Below, in pieces: positions 43,017 through 51,915 of a stretch of 64,000 nt of DNA (its first letter is position 1; each line of letters opens with the position of its first letter). The stretch spans positions 2,469,889 to 2,533,888 of the forward strand of contig DDFJ01000004.1 of assembly GCA_002337125.1 (NCBI GenBank), written 5' to 3'. The notes beneath the pieces are model-generated. The model was given only the letters and a program-made list of their open reading frames with translations. It did no database searches and was not told the DNA's origin. Source of the stretch: Chitinophagaceae bacterium UBA1931. GTDB lineage: Bacteria; Bacteroidota; Bacteroidia; Chitinophagales; Chitinophagaceae. Both the position numbers and the translations under genes were made by a program.

Positions 43017-44111
43017 ATGCGTTATGCTGCTATTGTTCTGCTACTTATTCATGGGCTGATTCATGTACTTGGCTTTGCAAAAGCCTTTCACCTTGGTAAC
43101 ATCAGCCAGTTAACAAAAGAAATTTCAAAACCTGCCGGACTGTTTTGGTTATTCGCAACATTGCTTTTTGTTAGTGCAGCGGTAATGTTGTTTTTGCAAA
43201 GCCGTTTGCTGTGGCTTGTTCTTATTGCTGCTGTTCTTATATCGCAGGTGCTGATTACGTACAGCTGGCATGATGCTAAGTTTGGTACAATTGCCAATGT
43301 GCTGCTTCTTGCAGTAGCCATCAGTTCATTTGCTTCGTGGAAATATCATCATTTATTTGTGAGTGATGTGAAAAGCAATTTTTCCCAGCCTGCTTATTTT
43401 GAACAGGGTTTGCTTACTGAAAATGACATTGTTCATTTACCGCTTACAATTCAGCGTTACATCCGTTACACAAAAAGTATCGGCAAGCCCAAAGTCAACA
43501 ATTTCAAAGCTGAGTTTACGGGCACTATAAGGGGAAAAGAAAACGAACAGTGGATGCCTTTTTATAGTGAGCAGTATAACTTTTTTTCTGTTCCAACACG
43601 GTTGTTTTTTATGAATGCAACAATGAAAAGTCTGCCTGTTGCCGGGTATCATAAATATGTGAATGCAAATGCTTCCATGGACATACGGCTGCTATCGTTA
43701 TTCCAGGTGCAGTACTTTGATGGTGCTGAAATGAACACAGCTGAAACGGTTACATTCTTTAACGATCTGTGCATTATGGCTCCAGCTGCTTTAATCGACA
43801 AGCGTATTGAATGGGAAGAAGTGAATGCGCATGCAACAAAGGCACGGTTTACAGTCAATAATCACACAATAAATGCCACTTTGTTTTTTAATGATGAAGG
43901 GGCTTTGATTGATTTTGAGTCGTTCGACCGGTTTAATACCCAGGAAAATAAACGTATGCGCTGGACAACTCCCATCAAAGCATACACCGAAATAAATGGG
44001 TACAAACTGGCTTCCGAAGCCGACCTTGTTTATTCCTATCCCGGCCAGGAATTTGTTTACGGCCGGTTTAAAATGAAACAGATTTTATACAACACATCAG
44101 CCGCAAAATGA
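43017..44111 (+). CDS. Membrane protein with a soluble C-terminal domain (DUF6544/DUF6920-like)
   Basis: A 364-residue protein. The first 110 residues hold about four membrane segments (AAIVLLLIHGLIHVLGFAKAF, LFWLFATLLFVSAAVMLFL, LVLIAAVLISQVLITYSW, ANVLLLAVAISSFASW). The rest is a beta-rich domain with LPLTIQRYIRYTKSIGKPKV and a W-M-P-F segment as in uncharacterised DUF6544/DUF6920 proteins. The name is my best guess. The function is unknown. It precedes uppS on the same strand. Confidence 0.6.
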   Translation: MRYAAIVLLLIHGLIHVLGFAKAFHLGNISQLTKEISKPAGLFWLFATLLFVSAAVMLFLQSRLLWLVLIAAVLISQVLITYSWHDAKFGTIANVLLLAVAISSFASWKYHHLFVSDVKSNFSQPAYFEQGLLTENDIVHLPLTIQRYIRYTKSIGKPKVNNFKAEFTGTIRGKENEQWMPFYSEQYNFFSVPTRLFFMNATMKSLPVAGYHKYVNANASMDIRLLSLFQVQYFDGAEMNTAETVTFFNDLCIMAPAALIDKRIEWEEVNAHATKARFTVNNHTINATLFFNDEGALIDFESFDRFNTQENKRMRWTTPIKAYTEINGYKLASEADLVYSYPGQEFVYGRFKMKQILYNTSAAK

Positions 44112-44205
44112 GTACTGGCGGGCATTTGCGGCCAAAAGCAGCCGATCTGTTTTTAACGCATCTTCAACCCTTATTTTCATTACCTTCGTGCCCTTAATTT
44201 CAGCA

Positions 44206-44973
44206 ATGAGCTCCCTACGTGATCAATTGGATTTAAAGCGTTTGCCCCGGCATATCGCCATCATTATGGATGGTAATGGCCGCTGGGCTAAAGAGCATGG
44301 TCAGGATCGCCTGTTTGGGCATTTTCATGGTGTGGAAAGTGTACGAAGCATTGTAGAAGGCTGTGCCGAACTTGGAGTTGAGTATTTAACGCTTTATGCA
44401 TTCAGCACCGAAAACTGGGACCGCCCAGTGGAAGAAGTAACCGGTTTAATGGAGTTGCTGGTTGATACAATCCGTAAAGAAACAGCAACACTGAAAAAGA
44501 ATAACATTAAGCTGCACGTGATCGGCGATACGAATATGTTGCCGGATTATGCAAGAAAACAGCTGAAGGAAAGCCTTGATGAACTGCACGATGATACCGG
44601 TCTGAACCTGATTATGGCATTAAGCTACAGCAGCCGCTGGGAAATCGTGAATGCCATCAAGAATATTGCGGGTGATGTAAAAAGCGGAAAACTGGAACCT
44701 TTTGAAATTAACCAGGATACAATTAAAGATTACCTGGCTACAAGGGAGTTTCCCGATCCGGAACTGATGATCAGAACCAGTGGCGAATACCGCATCAGCA
44801 ATTTCCTGTTGTACCAGCTGGCCTATGCCGAGCTGTATTTTACCAATGTACGCTGGCCCGATTTCAGGAAGGAAAACCTGTACGAAGCCATCCTTGATTT
44901 TCAGAACCGGGAAAGAAGGTTTGGTAAAACCGGCGACCAGATGAAAGAGGAGAATGAGCCGAAACAATCTTAA
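44206..44973 (+). CDS. uppS: Isoprenyl transferase (undecaprenyl diphosphate synthase)
   Basis: A 255-residue cis-prenyltransferase started at the ATG of MSSLRDQLD; a GTG six codons upstream (44188) is possible but less likely. HIAIIMDGNGRWAK carries the catalytic Asp, followed by HGVESVRSIVEGC, YAFSTENW, LMIRTSGEYRISNFLLYQLAYAE and FTNVRWPDF. It makes the C55 lipid carrier for peptidoglycan and other envelope polymers. The bamA gene follows, a linkage typical of the phylum. Confidence 0.96.
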   Translation: MSSLRDQLDLKRLPRHIAIIMDGNGRWAKEHGQDRLFGHFHGVESVRSIVEGCAELGVEYLTLYAFSTENWDRPVEEVTGLMELLVDTIRKETATLKKNNIKLHVIGDTNMLPDYARKQLKESLDELHDDTGLNLIMALSYSSRWEIVNAIKNIAGDVKSGKLEPFEINQDTIKDYLATREFPDPELMIRTSGEYRISNFLLYQLAYAELYFTNVRWPDFRKENLYEAILDFQNRERRFGKTGDQMKEENEPKQS

Positions 44974-45092
44974 GATACAGTGAAAACCGTCATTTTAACA
45001 AAGAGTTTCAGCAAAACCATTTATTTTGCCGCCCGGCTTATTAAAAAAACCGGCAGTCTTTAATATAACTATATAACCGTAACTGTTTTTTG

Positions 45093-47867
45093 ATGCGTTT
45101 GATCAGATATTTTTTACTCCTTTTAACCGTTTGTTTTGGCTTTCAGATAAATACTTGGGCTCAGCAAACCGATACCCTGCACCCTGTATCAGTAGATCCG
45201 GAGCTGGAGGCAATTTTCAATTCCAAAACTCCAAAAGAGTACATAATTGCTGGAATTGATGTAACCGGTTCAAAAACATTCGACTCTTCTTTGCTCGTAT
45301 CCATTTCAGGAATATCCGTAGGCGACCGTGTATATCTTCCCGGAGGCGATCTTTTCAGTAAAGCAATCAGTGCAATCTGGAAGCAGCAGTATTTTGATGA
45401 TGCATCTATCTTAATTACTAAGGTTGACGGAAAAGATATTTACATTGAAATAAATGTAAGAGAACGTTCAAGGCTTGGTAATTTCTTTTTTAAGGGAATC
45501 AGGAAAAGTGAAGAAGATGATCTGAAAGAAAAAATCGGTCTGTCGCCCAATAAAGTAATTACTGAAAACCTGCGAAGAACGAGCATAGAAAAAATTGAGA
45601 AGTTTTTTATTGATAAAGGGTTCAGGCAGATTGATGTAAAAATTACAGAGAACAAAAACCCTGTTAATCCCAATTTCATTGATCTTACGTTTAACATCAC
45701 TAAAGGTCAGAAAGTAAAAATTGAAGAGGTTTATATTTCAGGTAATGAAGCAGTTTCTGATCTTCAGCTGAAAAAGAAAATGAAGGGAACAAAAGAACGT
45801 TTACGTTTAACGCTTAATCCCGAAAACAATCATCCTATTTACGGAGAAAAAGATACAGTTACATTTAAACAATACCTGAAAGACTGGGGTTTTCTTATTC
45901 CCAGCAAAACAAGAGATTTTCTTGATCCATGGTTCAGGGTTCGTTTTTCATCAGCCAAGTTTAACCAGAAGAAATATCTCGAAGACAAAGAAAAACTTCT
46001 TGATTATTATAACTCGCTCGGCTATCGTGATGCGGTAATTGAAAATGATACCAATTATTATAATAAAAACGGCAAGCTGATTGTTGAGCTGAAAGTAAAA
46101 GAAGGAAGGCAGTATTATTTTGGTAATATTTCCTGGAGAGGTAATACCAAATACGGCGACTCTTTGTTAACAGCTATTCTTGGTATTAAAAGAGGAGATA
46201 TTTACAACCTTGAAACTCTGAACAAAAAGCTGGGTAAGCAAATGTCGCAGGAAGGTGGTGATATCAGCAGTCTTTATATGGATGATGGTTACCTGTTTTT
46301 CCATGTAGAGCCTATTGAAACAAGCGTGTACAATGATACGATTGATTACGAAATCCGTTTTTCTGAAGGTCCGCAGGCAACGATCAAAAACATCAACATT
46401 ACCGGTAACGATAAAACAAAGGAATATGTAATCCGTCGTGAACTGCGTACAGTGCCTGGCGAAAAATTCAGCCGTTCAGATATCATCCGTTCTATTCGTG
46501 AATTGTCGGCATTGAACTATTTCAATCCTGAAAAAATCAATCCTAACCCGGTTCCAAATCCAGATGATGGTACAGTGGATATTAACTATGCACTGGAAGA
46601 AAAATCGAGTGATCAGCTGGAGCTTAGTGCAGGCTGGGGTGGTTATATTGGTTTAACCGGAACGTTGGGTATTACATTTAATAACTTCTCAACTAAAAAT
46701 ATTTTCCATAAAGAAGCATGGCAACCTTTGCCAAGTGGTGATGGACAAAAACTTTCATTACGTGTTCAATCGAACGGTCCTTCATTTGGTGCACAAAACT
46801 TTTCGTTTACTGAACCATGGCTGGGTGGTAAAAAACGTAATAACCTTACAGTAAGTTTATACCGTACGAAACTTGCCAATGCATTTGATCCTATTACAGG
46901 GTTACCTACACGTAAAAAAGCATCGGACCAGTACCTGCGTTCTTTTGGCGCAACGGTTTCACTTGGAAAACAATTGAAATGGCCGGATGATTATTTCAAT
47001 CTCATCACTTCTATTAACTATACTCAGTATAAATTAAAGAACTACCAGATCTTTTCTGAACTGGATAGCGGAACATCTAACAACTTTAACGTACGTATTC
47101 AGTTAATCCGTTCAAGTGTTGATCAGCCAACGTTCCCACGTTCGGGTTCAACCTTCTCGATTACTGCAACATTTACTCCGCCATGGTCTTTGTTCAGGGA
47201 TATGTCTAAGTATACAGATCCGGCTGAGAAATACCGCCTGGTTGAATACCATAAATGGCGTTTGAATTACGAATGGTATGTTCCTATTGGGAAACCAATG
47301 GGCGCAGAAAAGAACAGGCAGTTTGTGTTAAAGGCCGCAGCTAAGTTTGGTTTTGTGGGCAGGTATAATAAAGACATGCCTATCTCTCCATTTGAACGTT
47401 TCCAATTGGGTGATGCGGGTATGCAAAATAACTTTGGTATCATTGGTTATGATATCGTGGCTCACAGAGGTTACCCGGTGTATGACAACTCTAATCCGAA
47501 GATTAATAATCAGAACCAAACATCAGCATATAATTTCTTTACTATCTTCAATAAGTATAGTCTTGAAATGAGGTATCCGTTAAGTACTAATCCAAGCAGT
47601 ACAATCTTTGGTTTGGCATTCTTTGAAGCAGCAAATGGCTGGTACGATCAGAGCGATTTGAATACCACTCCAAGTCTTGCAGGAAAATACAAACCGTATA
47701 ACCCGTTCCAGTTGCGTCGCAGTGCAGGTTTGGGTATGCGTTTCTTCCTTCCAATGTTTGGTTTGCTTGGGTTTGATTACGGTATTGGTTTAGACAGAAC
47801 TTATCCCGGTGCACGCTTGAGAGATATCAGTAAGTTTACATTTATGCTGGGATACGAACCAGAGTAA
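45093..47867 (+). CDS. bamA: Outer membrane protein assembly factor BamA
   Basis: A 924-residue outer-membrane protein with a signal peptide (YFLLLLTVCFGFQINTWAQ), several POTRA domains (about 50-500; e.g. GIDVTGSKTFDSSLL, VYISGNEAVSDLQLKKKM, NINITGNDKTKEYVIRRELRTVPGEKFSRSDI) and a C-terminal 16-stranded barrel (about 520-924) with DQPTFPRSGSTF and RRSAGLGMRFFLPMFGLLGFDYGIGLD. It inserts beta barrels into the outer membrane. It is longer than the E. coli protein, as usual in Bacteroidota. Two skp-like genes follow. Confidence 0.95.
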   Translation: MRLIRYFLLLLTVCFGFQINTWAQQTDTLHPVSVDPELEAIFNSKTPKEYIIAGIDVTGSKTFDSSLLVSISGISVGDRVYLPGGDLFSKAISAIWKQQYFDDASILITKVDGKDIYIEINVRERSRLGNFFFKGIRKSEEDDLKEKIGLSPNKVITENLRRTSIEKIEKFFIDKGFRQIDVKITENKNPVNPNFIDLTFNITKGQKVKIEEVYISGNEAVSDLQLKKKMKGTKERLRLTLNPENNHPIYGEKDTVTFKQYLKDWGFLIPSKTRDFLDPWFRVRFSSAKFNQKKYLEDKEKLLDYYNSLGYRDAVIENDTNYYNKNGKLIVELKVKEGRQYYFGNISWRGNTKYGDSLLTAILGIKRGDIYNLETLNKKLGKQMSQEGGDISSLYMDDGYLFFHVEPIETSVYNDTIDYEIRFSEGPQATIKNINITGNDKTKEYVIRRELRTVPGEKFSRSDIIRSIRELSALNYFNPEKINPNPVPNPDDGTVDINYALEEKSSDQLELSAGWGGYIGLTGTLGITFNNFSTKNIFHKEAWQPLPSGDGQKLSLRVQSNGPSFGAQNFSFTEPWLGGKKRNNLTVSLYRTKLANAFDPITGLPTRKKASDQYLRSFGATVSLGKQLKWPDDYFNLITSINYTQYKLKNYQIFSELDSGTSNNFNVRIQLIRSSVDQPTFPRSGSTFSITATFTPPWSLFRDMSKYTDPAEKYRLVEYHKWRLNYEWYVPIGKPMGAEKNRQFVLKAAAKFGFVGRYNKDMPISPFERFQLGDAGMQNNFGIIGYDIVAHRGYPVYDNSNPKINNQNQTSAYNFFTIFNKYSLEMRYPLSTNPSSTIFGLAFFEAANGWYDQSDLNTTPSLAGKYKPYNPFQLRRSAGLGMRFFLPMFGLLGFDYGIGLDRTYPGARLRDISKFTFMLGYEPE

Positions 47868-47987
47868 TAACTGCTAAAAATCGATTTTATATGCAGCATG
47901 CAGGAAATAAGTTCATCTTAACAAGTTGTTGTTACAGGTGGACTGTTTTTTGCACTCATAGCTGTACATAAATTAAACTTTACACAC

Positions 47988-48503
47988 ATGAAAAAACTTC
48001 TCCTCCTTACCGTTTGCTTCATTTCGCTTGCTTTTGTTTCAAAGGCGCAGCGTTATGCCATCATTGATTCAAAATATATTCTTGAAAAAATTCCTGAATA
48101 CAAGGATGCCAATAAAAAGCTGGAAGAAATGGCCGATGCCTGGCAAAAGGAAATTGACCTGATGCAGGCCGATCTGGATAAAATGTACCGTCAGCTGGAT
48201 GCAGAAAGAGCCATGCTTACACCTGAGCTGTTGAAGAAAAGAGAAGACGAAATCTTCAACAAAGAAAAGCAGGTAAGGGATTTGCAGAAAAAACGCTTTG
48301 GATACGAAGGCGATTACTTCCGCAAAAAGCAGGAACTGGTAAAACCCATACAGGACAAGGTGTTTAACGCAGTTCAAAAACTGGCAACCGACAGGATGTA
48401 CGATTTTATTTTGGATAAAAGTGAGGGAATTACCGTTATATTTGCCGACCCAAAACTGGATAAGAGCGACGATGTGCTGAAAATTTTAGGTGTTAAACTT
48501 TAA
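47988..48503 (+). CDS. skp: OmpH/Skp family periplasmic chaperone
   Basis: A 171-residue exported protein with a signal peptide (LLLLTVCFISLAFVSKAQ). The mature part starts RYAIIDSKYILEKIPEY and continues as long helical coiled-coil arms, ending in a short strand region (ITVIFADPKLDKSDDVLKILGVKL). Skp trimers carry unfolded outer-membrane proteins to BamA. The adjacent bamA and a second skp paralogue support this. Confidence 0.92.
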   Translation: MKKLLLLTVCFISLAFVSKAQRYAIIDSKYILEKIPEYKDANKKLEEMADAWQKEIDLMQADLDKMYRQLDAERAMLTPELLKKREDEIFNKEKQVRDLQKKRFGYEGDYFRKKQELVKPIQDKVFNAVQKLATDRMYDFILDKSEGITVIFADPKLDKSDDVLKILGVKL

Positions 48504-48574
48504 TAAAAGCCATTTACTGTTGCAACCAAATAAGGGCGTAAGTACACTAATAAAAACAAAACGTTTAAAGTAAA

Positions 48575-49105
48575 ATGAAAAAAGTTATTCTTCTTGCAGT
48601 TATAGCATTAATGGGAACAGCTGTAACAGTAAATGCACAGAAATTTGGTCACATTAATACAGGTGAGCTCCTGAGTGTAATGCCTGAAACCAAAAAAGCC
48701 CAGGAAAAAATGCAGAAACTGCAGGATTCATTGAATGTGGTGTATGCTGAAATGATTAAAGAGTACAATGAAAAGGACAGCATTATCCGTAAGGATTCAA
48801 TCAACTGGACTCCTGCTAAAAAAGAAATCAAATTCAAAGAATTTGGCGATTTAGCTGAAAGAGTACAGCAATATTCTACACAGGCACAACAATGGTTACA
48901 AGCTAAAGAACAGGAAGTATATGCTCCGGTTCAGAAAGCTGCAATTGATGCTATTCAGACTGTAGCAAAAGCAAATGGTTATACCTATGTGTTTACAGCT
49001 GAAGCATTATTGGTATCTCCTCCTGCTGATGACATTTTACCATTGGTGAAGAAGTATTTGAAAATTGCAGATACTCCTCCTGCAACTGCACCGGTTAAAA
49101 AATAA
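48575..49105 (+). CDS. OmpH/Skp family periplasmic chaperone (second copy)
   Basis: A 176-residue exported paralogue of the preceding gene: signal peptide (VILLAVIALMGTAVTVNAQ), KFGHINTGELLSVMPETKKAQ, a helical arm with a central break, and YVFTAEALLVSPPADDILPLVKKYL. The C-terminal tail is Pro/Thr-rich. It is divergent enough from the first copy to suggest different clients. A strong terminator separates it from murI. Confidence 0.92.
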   Translation: MKKVILLAVIALMGTAVTVNAQKFGHINTGELLSVMPETKKAQEKMQKLQDSLNVVYAEMIKEYNEKDSIIRKDSINWTPAKKEIKFKEFGDLAERVQQYSTQAQQWLQAKEQEVYAPVQKAAIDAIQTVAKANGYTYVFTAEALLVSPPADDILPLVKKYLKIADTPPATAPVKK

Positions 49106-49126
49106 TTCAACTTATTTAAGGATATT

Positions 49127-49156
49127 AATCCCCCGTAATTACGGGGGATTTTTTTT
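49127..49156 (+). terminator. Intrinsic terminator of the bamA-skp genes
   Basis: A 24-bp perfect palindrome (AATCCCCCGT with its complement around AATT) is followed by eight T. It ends 18 bp before the murI start. Confidence 0.92.
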
Positions 49157-49173
49157 GTACTTACTTTGCATAC

Positions 49174-50001
49174 ATGCAGCATGGACCTATTGGCATATTT
49201 GATTCAGGTTACGGTGGTTTAACTGTAATGCAGGAGATTGTAAAGAAACTACCGCAATACGACTATGTCTATTTAGGCGACAATGCCCGTGCTCCTTACG
49301 GCACACGCAGCTTTGAAACTGTTTACCGGTATACGCTGGAGTGTGTGGAATGGTTTTTTAAACAAGGATGTCCTCTGGTGATTCTTGCCTGCAACACAGC
49401 TTCAGCAAAGGCATTGCGAACAATTCAGCAAAATGATTTACCCAAGTTGAGTGCTGCAAACAGGGTGCTGGGTGTAATACGTCCTACAGCCGAAATAATC
49501 GGGCAATACAGCAAAACCAAAAAAGTAGGAGTGCTTGCAACTTCGGGAACTGTTTTGTCTGATTCCTACAAAATTGAGATCAATAAGTTTTATCCTGAAG
49601 TGCAGGTTTACCAACAGGCTTGTCCCATGTGGGTTCCGCTGATTGAGAACAATGAACATGAAAGCGCCGGGGCAGATTATTTTGTAAAAGAATATGTGGA
49701 TGCATTGAACAATCAATCGGCTGAAATTGACACGGTTTTGCTGGGGTGCACACATTATCCTTTGCTGGCCGGTAAGATTCAGCAACAACTTTTAAAAGAT
49801 ATTCAGCTGCTTTCGCAGGGAAATATTGTGGCTGATAGCCTGGCTGATTACCTGCACCGGCATCCGGAAATGGAAGAGCGGCTGACGAGACAGGGAGAGA
49901 AACAATTTTTCACAACCGATTCAGCTGAGGATTTTAACCGGCATGCCCGTTTGTTTTATGGCGCAGAAGTACAGGCAACGCATGTTGAGCTTGCCCGCTG
50001 A
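49174..50001 (+). CDS. murI: Glutamate racemase
   Basis: A 275-residue cofactor-independent racemase that supplies D-glutamate for peptidoglycan. GIFDSGYGGLTVMQEI holds the N-terminal Asp/Ser, ACNTASAKAL the first catalytic cysteine and LGCTHYPLL the second. YLGDNARAPYG is the substrate-binding loop. It starts right after the terminator of the skp genes, so it probably has its own promoter. Confidence 0.95.
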   Translation: MQHGPIGIFDSGYGGLTVMQEIVKKLPQYDYVYLGDNARAPYGTRSFETVYRYTLECVEWFFKQGCPLVILACNTASAKALRTIQQNDLPKLSAANRVLGVIRPTAEIIGQYSKTKKVGVLATSGTVLSDSYKIEINKFYPEVQVYQQACPMWVPLIENNEHESAGADYFVKEYVDALNNQSAEIDTVLLGCTHYPLLAGKIQQQLLKDIQLLSQGNIVADSLADYLHRHPEMEERLTRQGEKQFFTTDSAEDFNRHARLFYGAEVQATHVELAR

Positions 50002-50060
50002 TAGCTGGCTTTTCCGCTAATTTTCTTTTTTTACCGACCTCTTTTTTGGGCAGTTTCCCT

Positions 50061-50068
50061 TACCTTTG
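50061..50068 (+). promoter_or_regulatory. Candidate -7 box (TACCTTTG) upstream of rpmH
   Basis: TACCTTTG fits the TAnnTTTG box and is about 100 bp upstream of rpmH. The leader that follows is GC-richer than its surroundings and contains CCGG pairs (near 50117 and 50143) that could form a structured 5' leader. Confidence 0.4.
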
Positions 50069-50166
50069 CCGTCCTTTCACAAACGGCGGGAAGTGGTGTT
50101 CTCTCCGGGTGGCTTGAAATTTCCGGCTTCTCACCGGGTATTTTTTAAGAAGTAAAACAAATTATA

Positions 50167-50331
50167 ATGGCACAAAAACGTACATATCAGCCTTCAAAGC
50201 GTCGCAGAAAAACCACACATGGTTTCCGTAAGCGTATGCAGGATGCAAATGGCCGCAAAGTTTTATCCAGCCGTCGTGCAAAGGGCCGTCACAAGCTTTC
50301 TGTAAGCGATGAGCGTGGCGCTAAGAAATAA
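50167..50331 (+). CDS. rpmH: 50S ribosomal protein L34
   Basis: A 54-residue protein encoded by an ATG at 50167 and TAA at 50329-50331. It reads MAQKRTYQPSKRRRKTTHG and then FRKRMQDANGRKVLSSRRAKGRHKLSV, the L34 signature. It is a basic protein of the large ribosomal subunit. The order rpmH-rnpA-yidD is the classic bacterial arrangement. A terminator hairpin lies between rpmH and rnpA. Confidence 0.98.
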   Translation: MAQKRTYQPSKRRRKTTHGFRKRMQDANGRKVLSSRRAKGRHKLSVSDERGAKK

Positions 50332-50356
50332 GCAACATTTTTGAAATGATATTCTA

Positions 50357-50389
50357 AGTCCCGGAACAAACCGGGACTTTTTTATTTTT
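50357..50389 (+). terminator. Intrinsic terminator/attenuator between rpmH and rnpA
   Basis: AGTCCCGG pairs with CCGGGACT around AACAAA, followed by TTTTTATTTTT. It ends 7 bp before the rnpA start, so it may reduce rnpA expression relative to rpmH. Confidence 0.9.
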
Positions 50390-50395
50390 ACAAAG

Positions 50396-50806
50396 TTGGA
50401 ACAGAAACAACGATATACACTGGGCAAAACTGAGCGACTGAAAAGCCGCAAACTCATTGAGCAATTGTTCAAAGAAGGCAAATCGTTTTCGGTACAGCCA
50501 ATTCGTGTTTACTGGATGCTTCAGCCTGCAAACAACAATGCTCCCTCTTTGCAATTTGGTGTAGCAGCTGGTACCAAACACTTTAAGCATGCTGTTGACC
50601 GTAACCGTATTAAGCGCTTAATAAGAGAGGCTTACAGGTTGCAGAAAAACGATTTGCAGCAGCAACTGGCAGCAGCTGATCTTCACCTGAATGTATTTTT
50701 CATTTTTACAGGCAAAGAAGTTCCTGATTATAACCTTGTATTTGAAAAGACAGGAATAGCTTTGCAGAAATTATCAGAAATCTGTGTGCAGTCAGCATCA
50801 GCATAA
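50396..50806 (+). CDS. rnpA: Ribonuclease P protein component
   Basis: A 136-residue basic protein. YTLGKTERLKSRKLIEQLFKEGKS at the start and the RNP-binding RNRIKRLIREAYRL near residue 65 are typical of RnpA, which helps the RNase P RNA trim tRNA 5' ends. The start is a TTG at 50396; no ATG fits. It overlaps yidD at its end. Confidence 0.93.
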   Translation: MEQKQRYTLGKTERLKSRKLIEQLFKEGKSFSVQPIRVYWMLQPANNNAPSLQFGVAAGTKHFKHAVDRNRIKRLIREAYRLQKNDLQQQLAAADLHLNVFFIFTGKEVPDYNLVFEKTGIALQKLSEICVQSASA

Positions 50807-51050
50807 TAACACAACAAAGTACAAAGGCATAAAAGCCATCATCAGCTTCCCGTTTATACTGCTGATCAGGTTTTATCAATATGTCATCAGTCCTGCAATT
50901 GGACCTAAGTGCCGGTATACACCAACATGCAGTAATTATGCATTGGAGGCGTTTAAAAAATATGGTCCCATCAAAGGTTTTTGGTTAAGTTTAAAACGCA
51001 TCAGCCGTTGCCATCCATGGGGCGGCAGTGGTTACGATCCTGTTCCTTAA
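50784..51050 (+). CDS. yidD: Membrane protein insertion efficiency factor YidD
   Basis: An 88-residue protein with the YidD core: a hydrophobic segment ISFPFILLIRFYQYVISP, then CRYTPTCSNYALEAFKKYG and RCHPWGGSGYDPVP. It is a peripheral inner-membrane protein that helps YidC-dependent insertion. The only usable start is GTG at 50784, inside the end of rnpA (23-bp overlap), so translation is coupled. Confidence 0.93.
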   Translation: MCSQHQHNNTTKYKGIKAIISFPFILLIRFYQYVISPAIGPKCRYTPTCSNYALEAFKKYGPIKGFWLSLKRISRCHPWGGSGYDPVP

Positions 51051-51059
51051 TTTTATTTT

Positions 51060-51629
51060 ATGGCAAAAGAAAAAATACGCTGCAGCTGGTGCAGTAAAGA
51101 TGATTTGTATAAGGATTATCATGATAACGAATGGGGACAACCATTGCATGATGACCGGCAATTGTTTGAACTGCTTTGCCTGGAAGGTGCACAGGCAGGA
51201 TTAAGCTGGTACACTGTATTGCGTAAGCGTGAAAATTACCGCAAGGCATTTGATGGTTTTGATGCAAACAAAATGATTAAATACAATGCAAAGAAGATTG
51301 AAGCATTGTTACAGGATGAAGGTATTATCAGGAACAAACTGAAAGTAAACGCCTTTGTACAAAATGCAAAAGCATTTCTTGCCATACAAAAAGAGTTTGG
51401 AAGTTTTGACCAATACATCTGGCAGTTTGTTGGAGGAAAACCTGTGGTGAATTATGTAAAGAGTTTAGGTAATGTTCCAGCGAAAACAGCACAGTCGGAT
51501 GCGATGAGTAAGGATTTACTGAAGAGAGGATTTAAGTTTGTTGGCTCCACCATCTGTTATGCATTTATGCAGGCAAGTGGTATGGTTGATGATCATGTAA
51601 ATGATTGCTGGAAGAAGAAACGCAAATGA
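51060..51629 (+). CDS. tag: DNA-3-methyladenine glycosylase I
   Basis: A 189-residue base-excision enzyme that removes 3-methyladenine. CSWCSKDDLYKDYHDNEWG near residue 8 contains zinc-ligand residues, and CLEGAQAGLSWYTVLRKRENYRKAFDGFD follows; the C-terminal zinc-binding His and Cys are in DDHVNDCW. It lies 9 bp after yidD and is probably co-transcribed with it. Confidence 0.95.
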   Translation: MAKEKIRCSWCSKDDLYKDYHDNEWGQPLHDDRQLFELLCLEGAQAGLSWYTVLRKRENYRKAFDGFDANKMIKYNAKKIEALLQDEGIIRNKLKVNAFVQNAKAFLAIQKEFGSFDQYIWQFVGGKPVVNYVKSLGNVPAKTAQSDAMSKDLLKRGFKFVGSTICYAFMQASGMVDDHVNDCWKKKRK

Positions 51630-51642
51630 TTGATGCCATAGC

Positions 51643-51675
51643 AGACCTATGAGGTTTTGAAAACATCATAGGTCT
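51643..51675 (+). terminator. Hairpin after tag, possible terminator
   Basis: AGACCTATG pairs with CATAGGTCT around a 15-nt loop, 13 bp after the tag stop. A T tract is lacking, so it may be a weak or factor-dependent terminator. Confidence 0.5.
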
Positions 51676-51710
51676 AATAAGACTGTTTTCTGGTCAGGCA
51701 GATCTTATTC

Positions 51711-51738
51711 TTACTTTTTTGTTTGGCCAAAAAAGTAA
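51711..51738. repeat. Perfect 11-bp inverted repeat
   Basis: TTACTTTTTTG (51711-51721) and CAAAAAAGTAA (51728-51738) flank TTTGGC. It is the first of several strong hairpins around the 21-bp array. Confidence 0.8.
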
Positions 51739-51750
51739 CAAAAAAGGCCC

Positions 51751-51780
51751 CCGAAAACCAATATCCAGCATGGTTTTCGG
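51751..51780. repeat. Perfect 10-bp inverted repeat
   Basis: CCGAAAACCA (51751-51760) and TGGTTTTCGG (51771-51780) flank a 10-nt loop, 12 bp after the previous hairpin. There is no T tract. Confidence 0.8.
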
Positions 51781-51804
51781 AAAAACGCCCTGATTGGGCA
51801 GTGT

Positions 51805-51843
51805 TGCAAAGTGGTGAATTGCTTTTTGGAATTACATGCGCAG
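51805..51843. repeat. Direct repeat, left copy (about 39 bp)
   Basis: The sequence beginning TGCAAAGTGGTGAATTGC and ending GGAATTACATGCGCAG recurs at 52356-52393 in the same orientation with one missing T and one C-to-T change. The pair brackets the 21-bp array. Confidence 0.85.
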
Positions 51844-51915
51844 GAGTTTTTTATTTTTCTACTGAAGATAATAACCCGGATTGTGTAATATGCTTTTGAG
51901 CCGATGTGTGCACTT

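Noticed and set aside
50017..50160. A tRNA or small RNA upstream of rpmH
   Set aside because: No cloverleaf or CCA-end pattern; the GC-rich part is better read as an mRNA leader.
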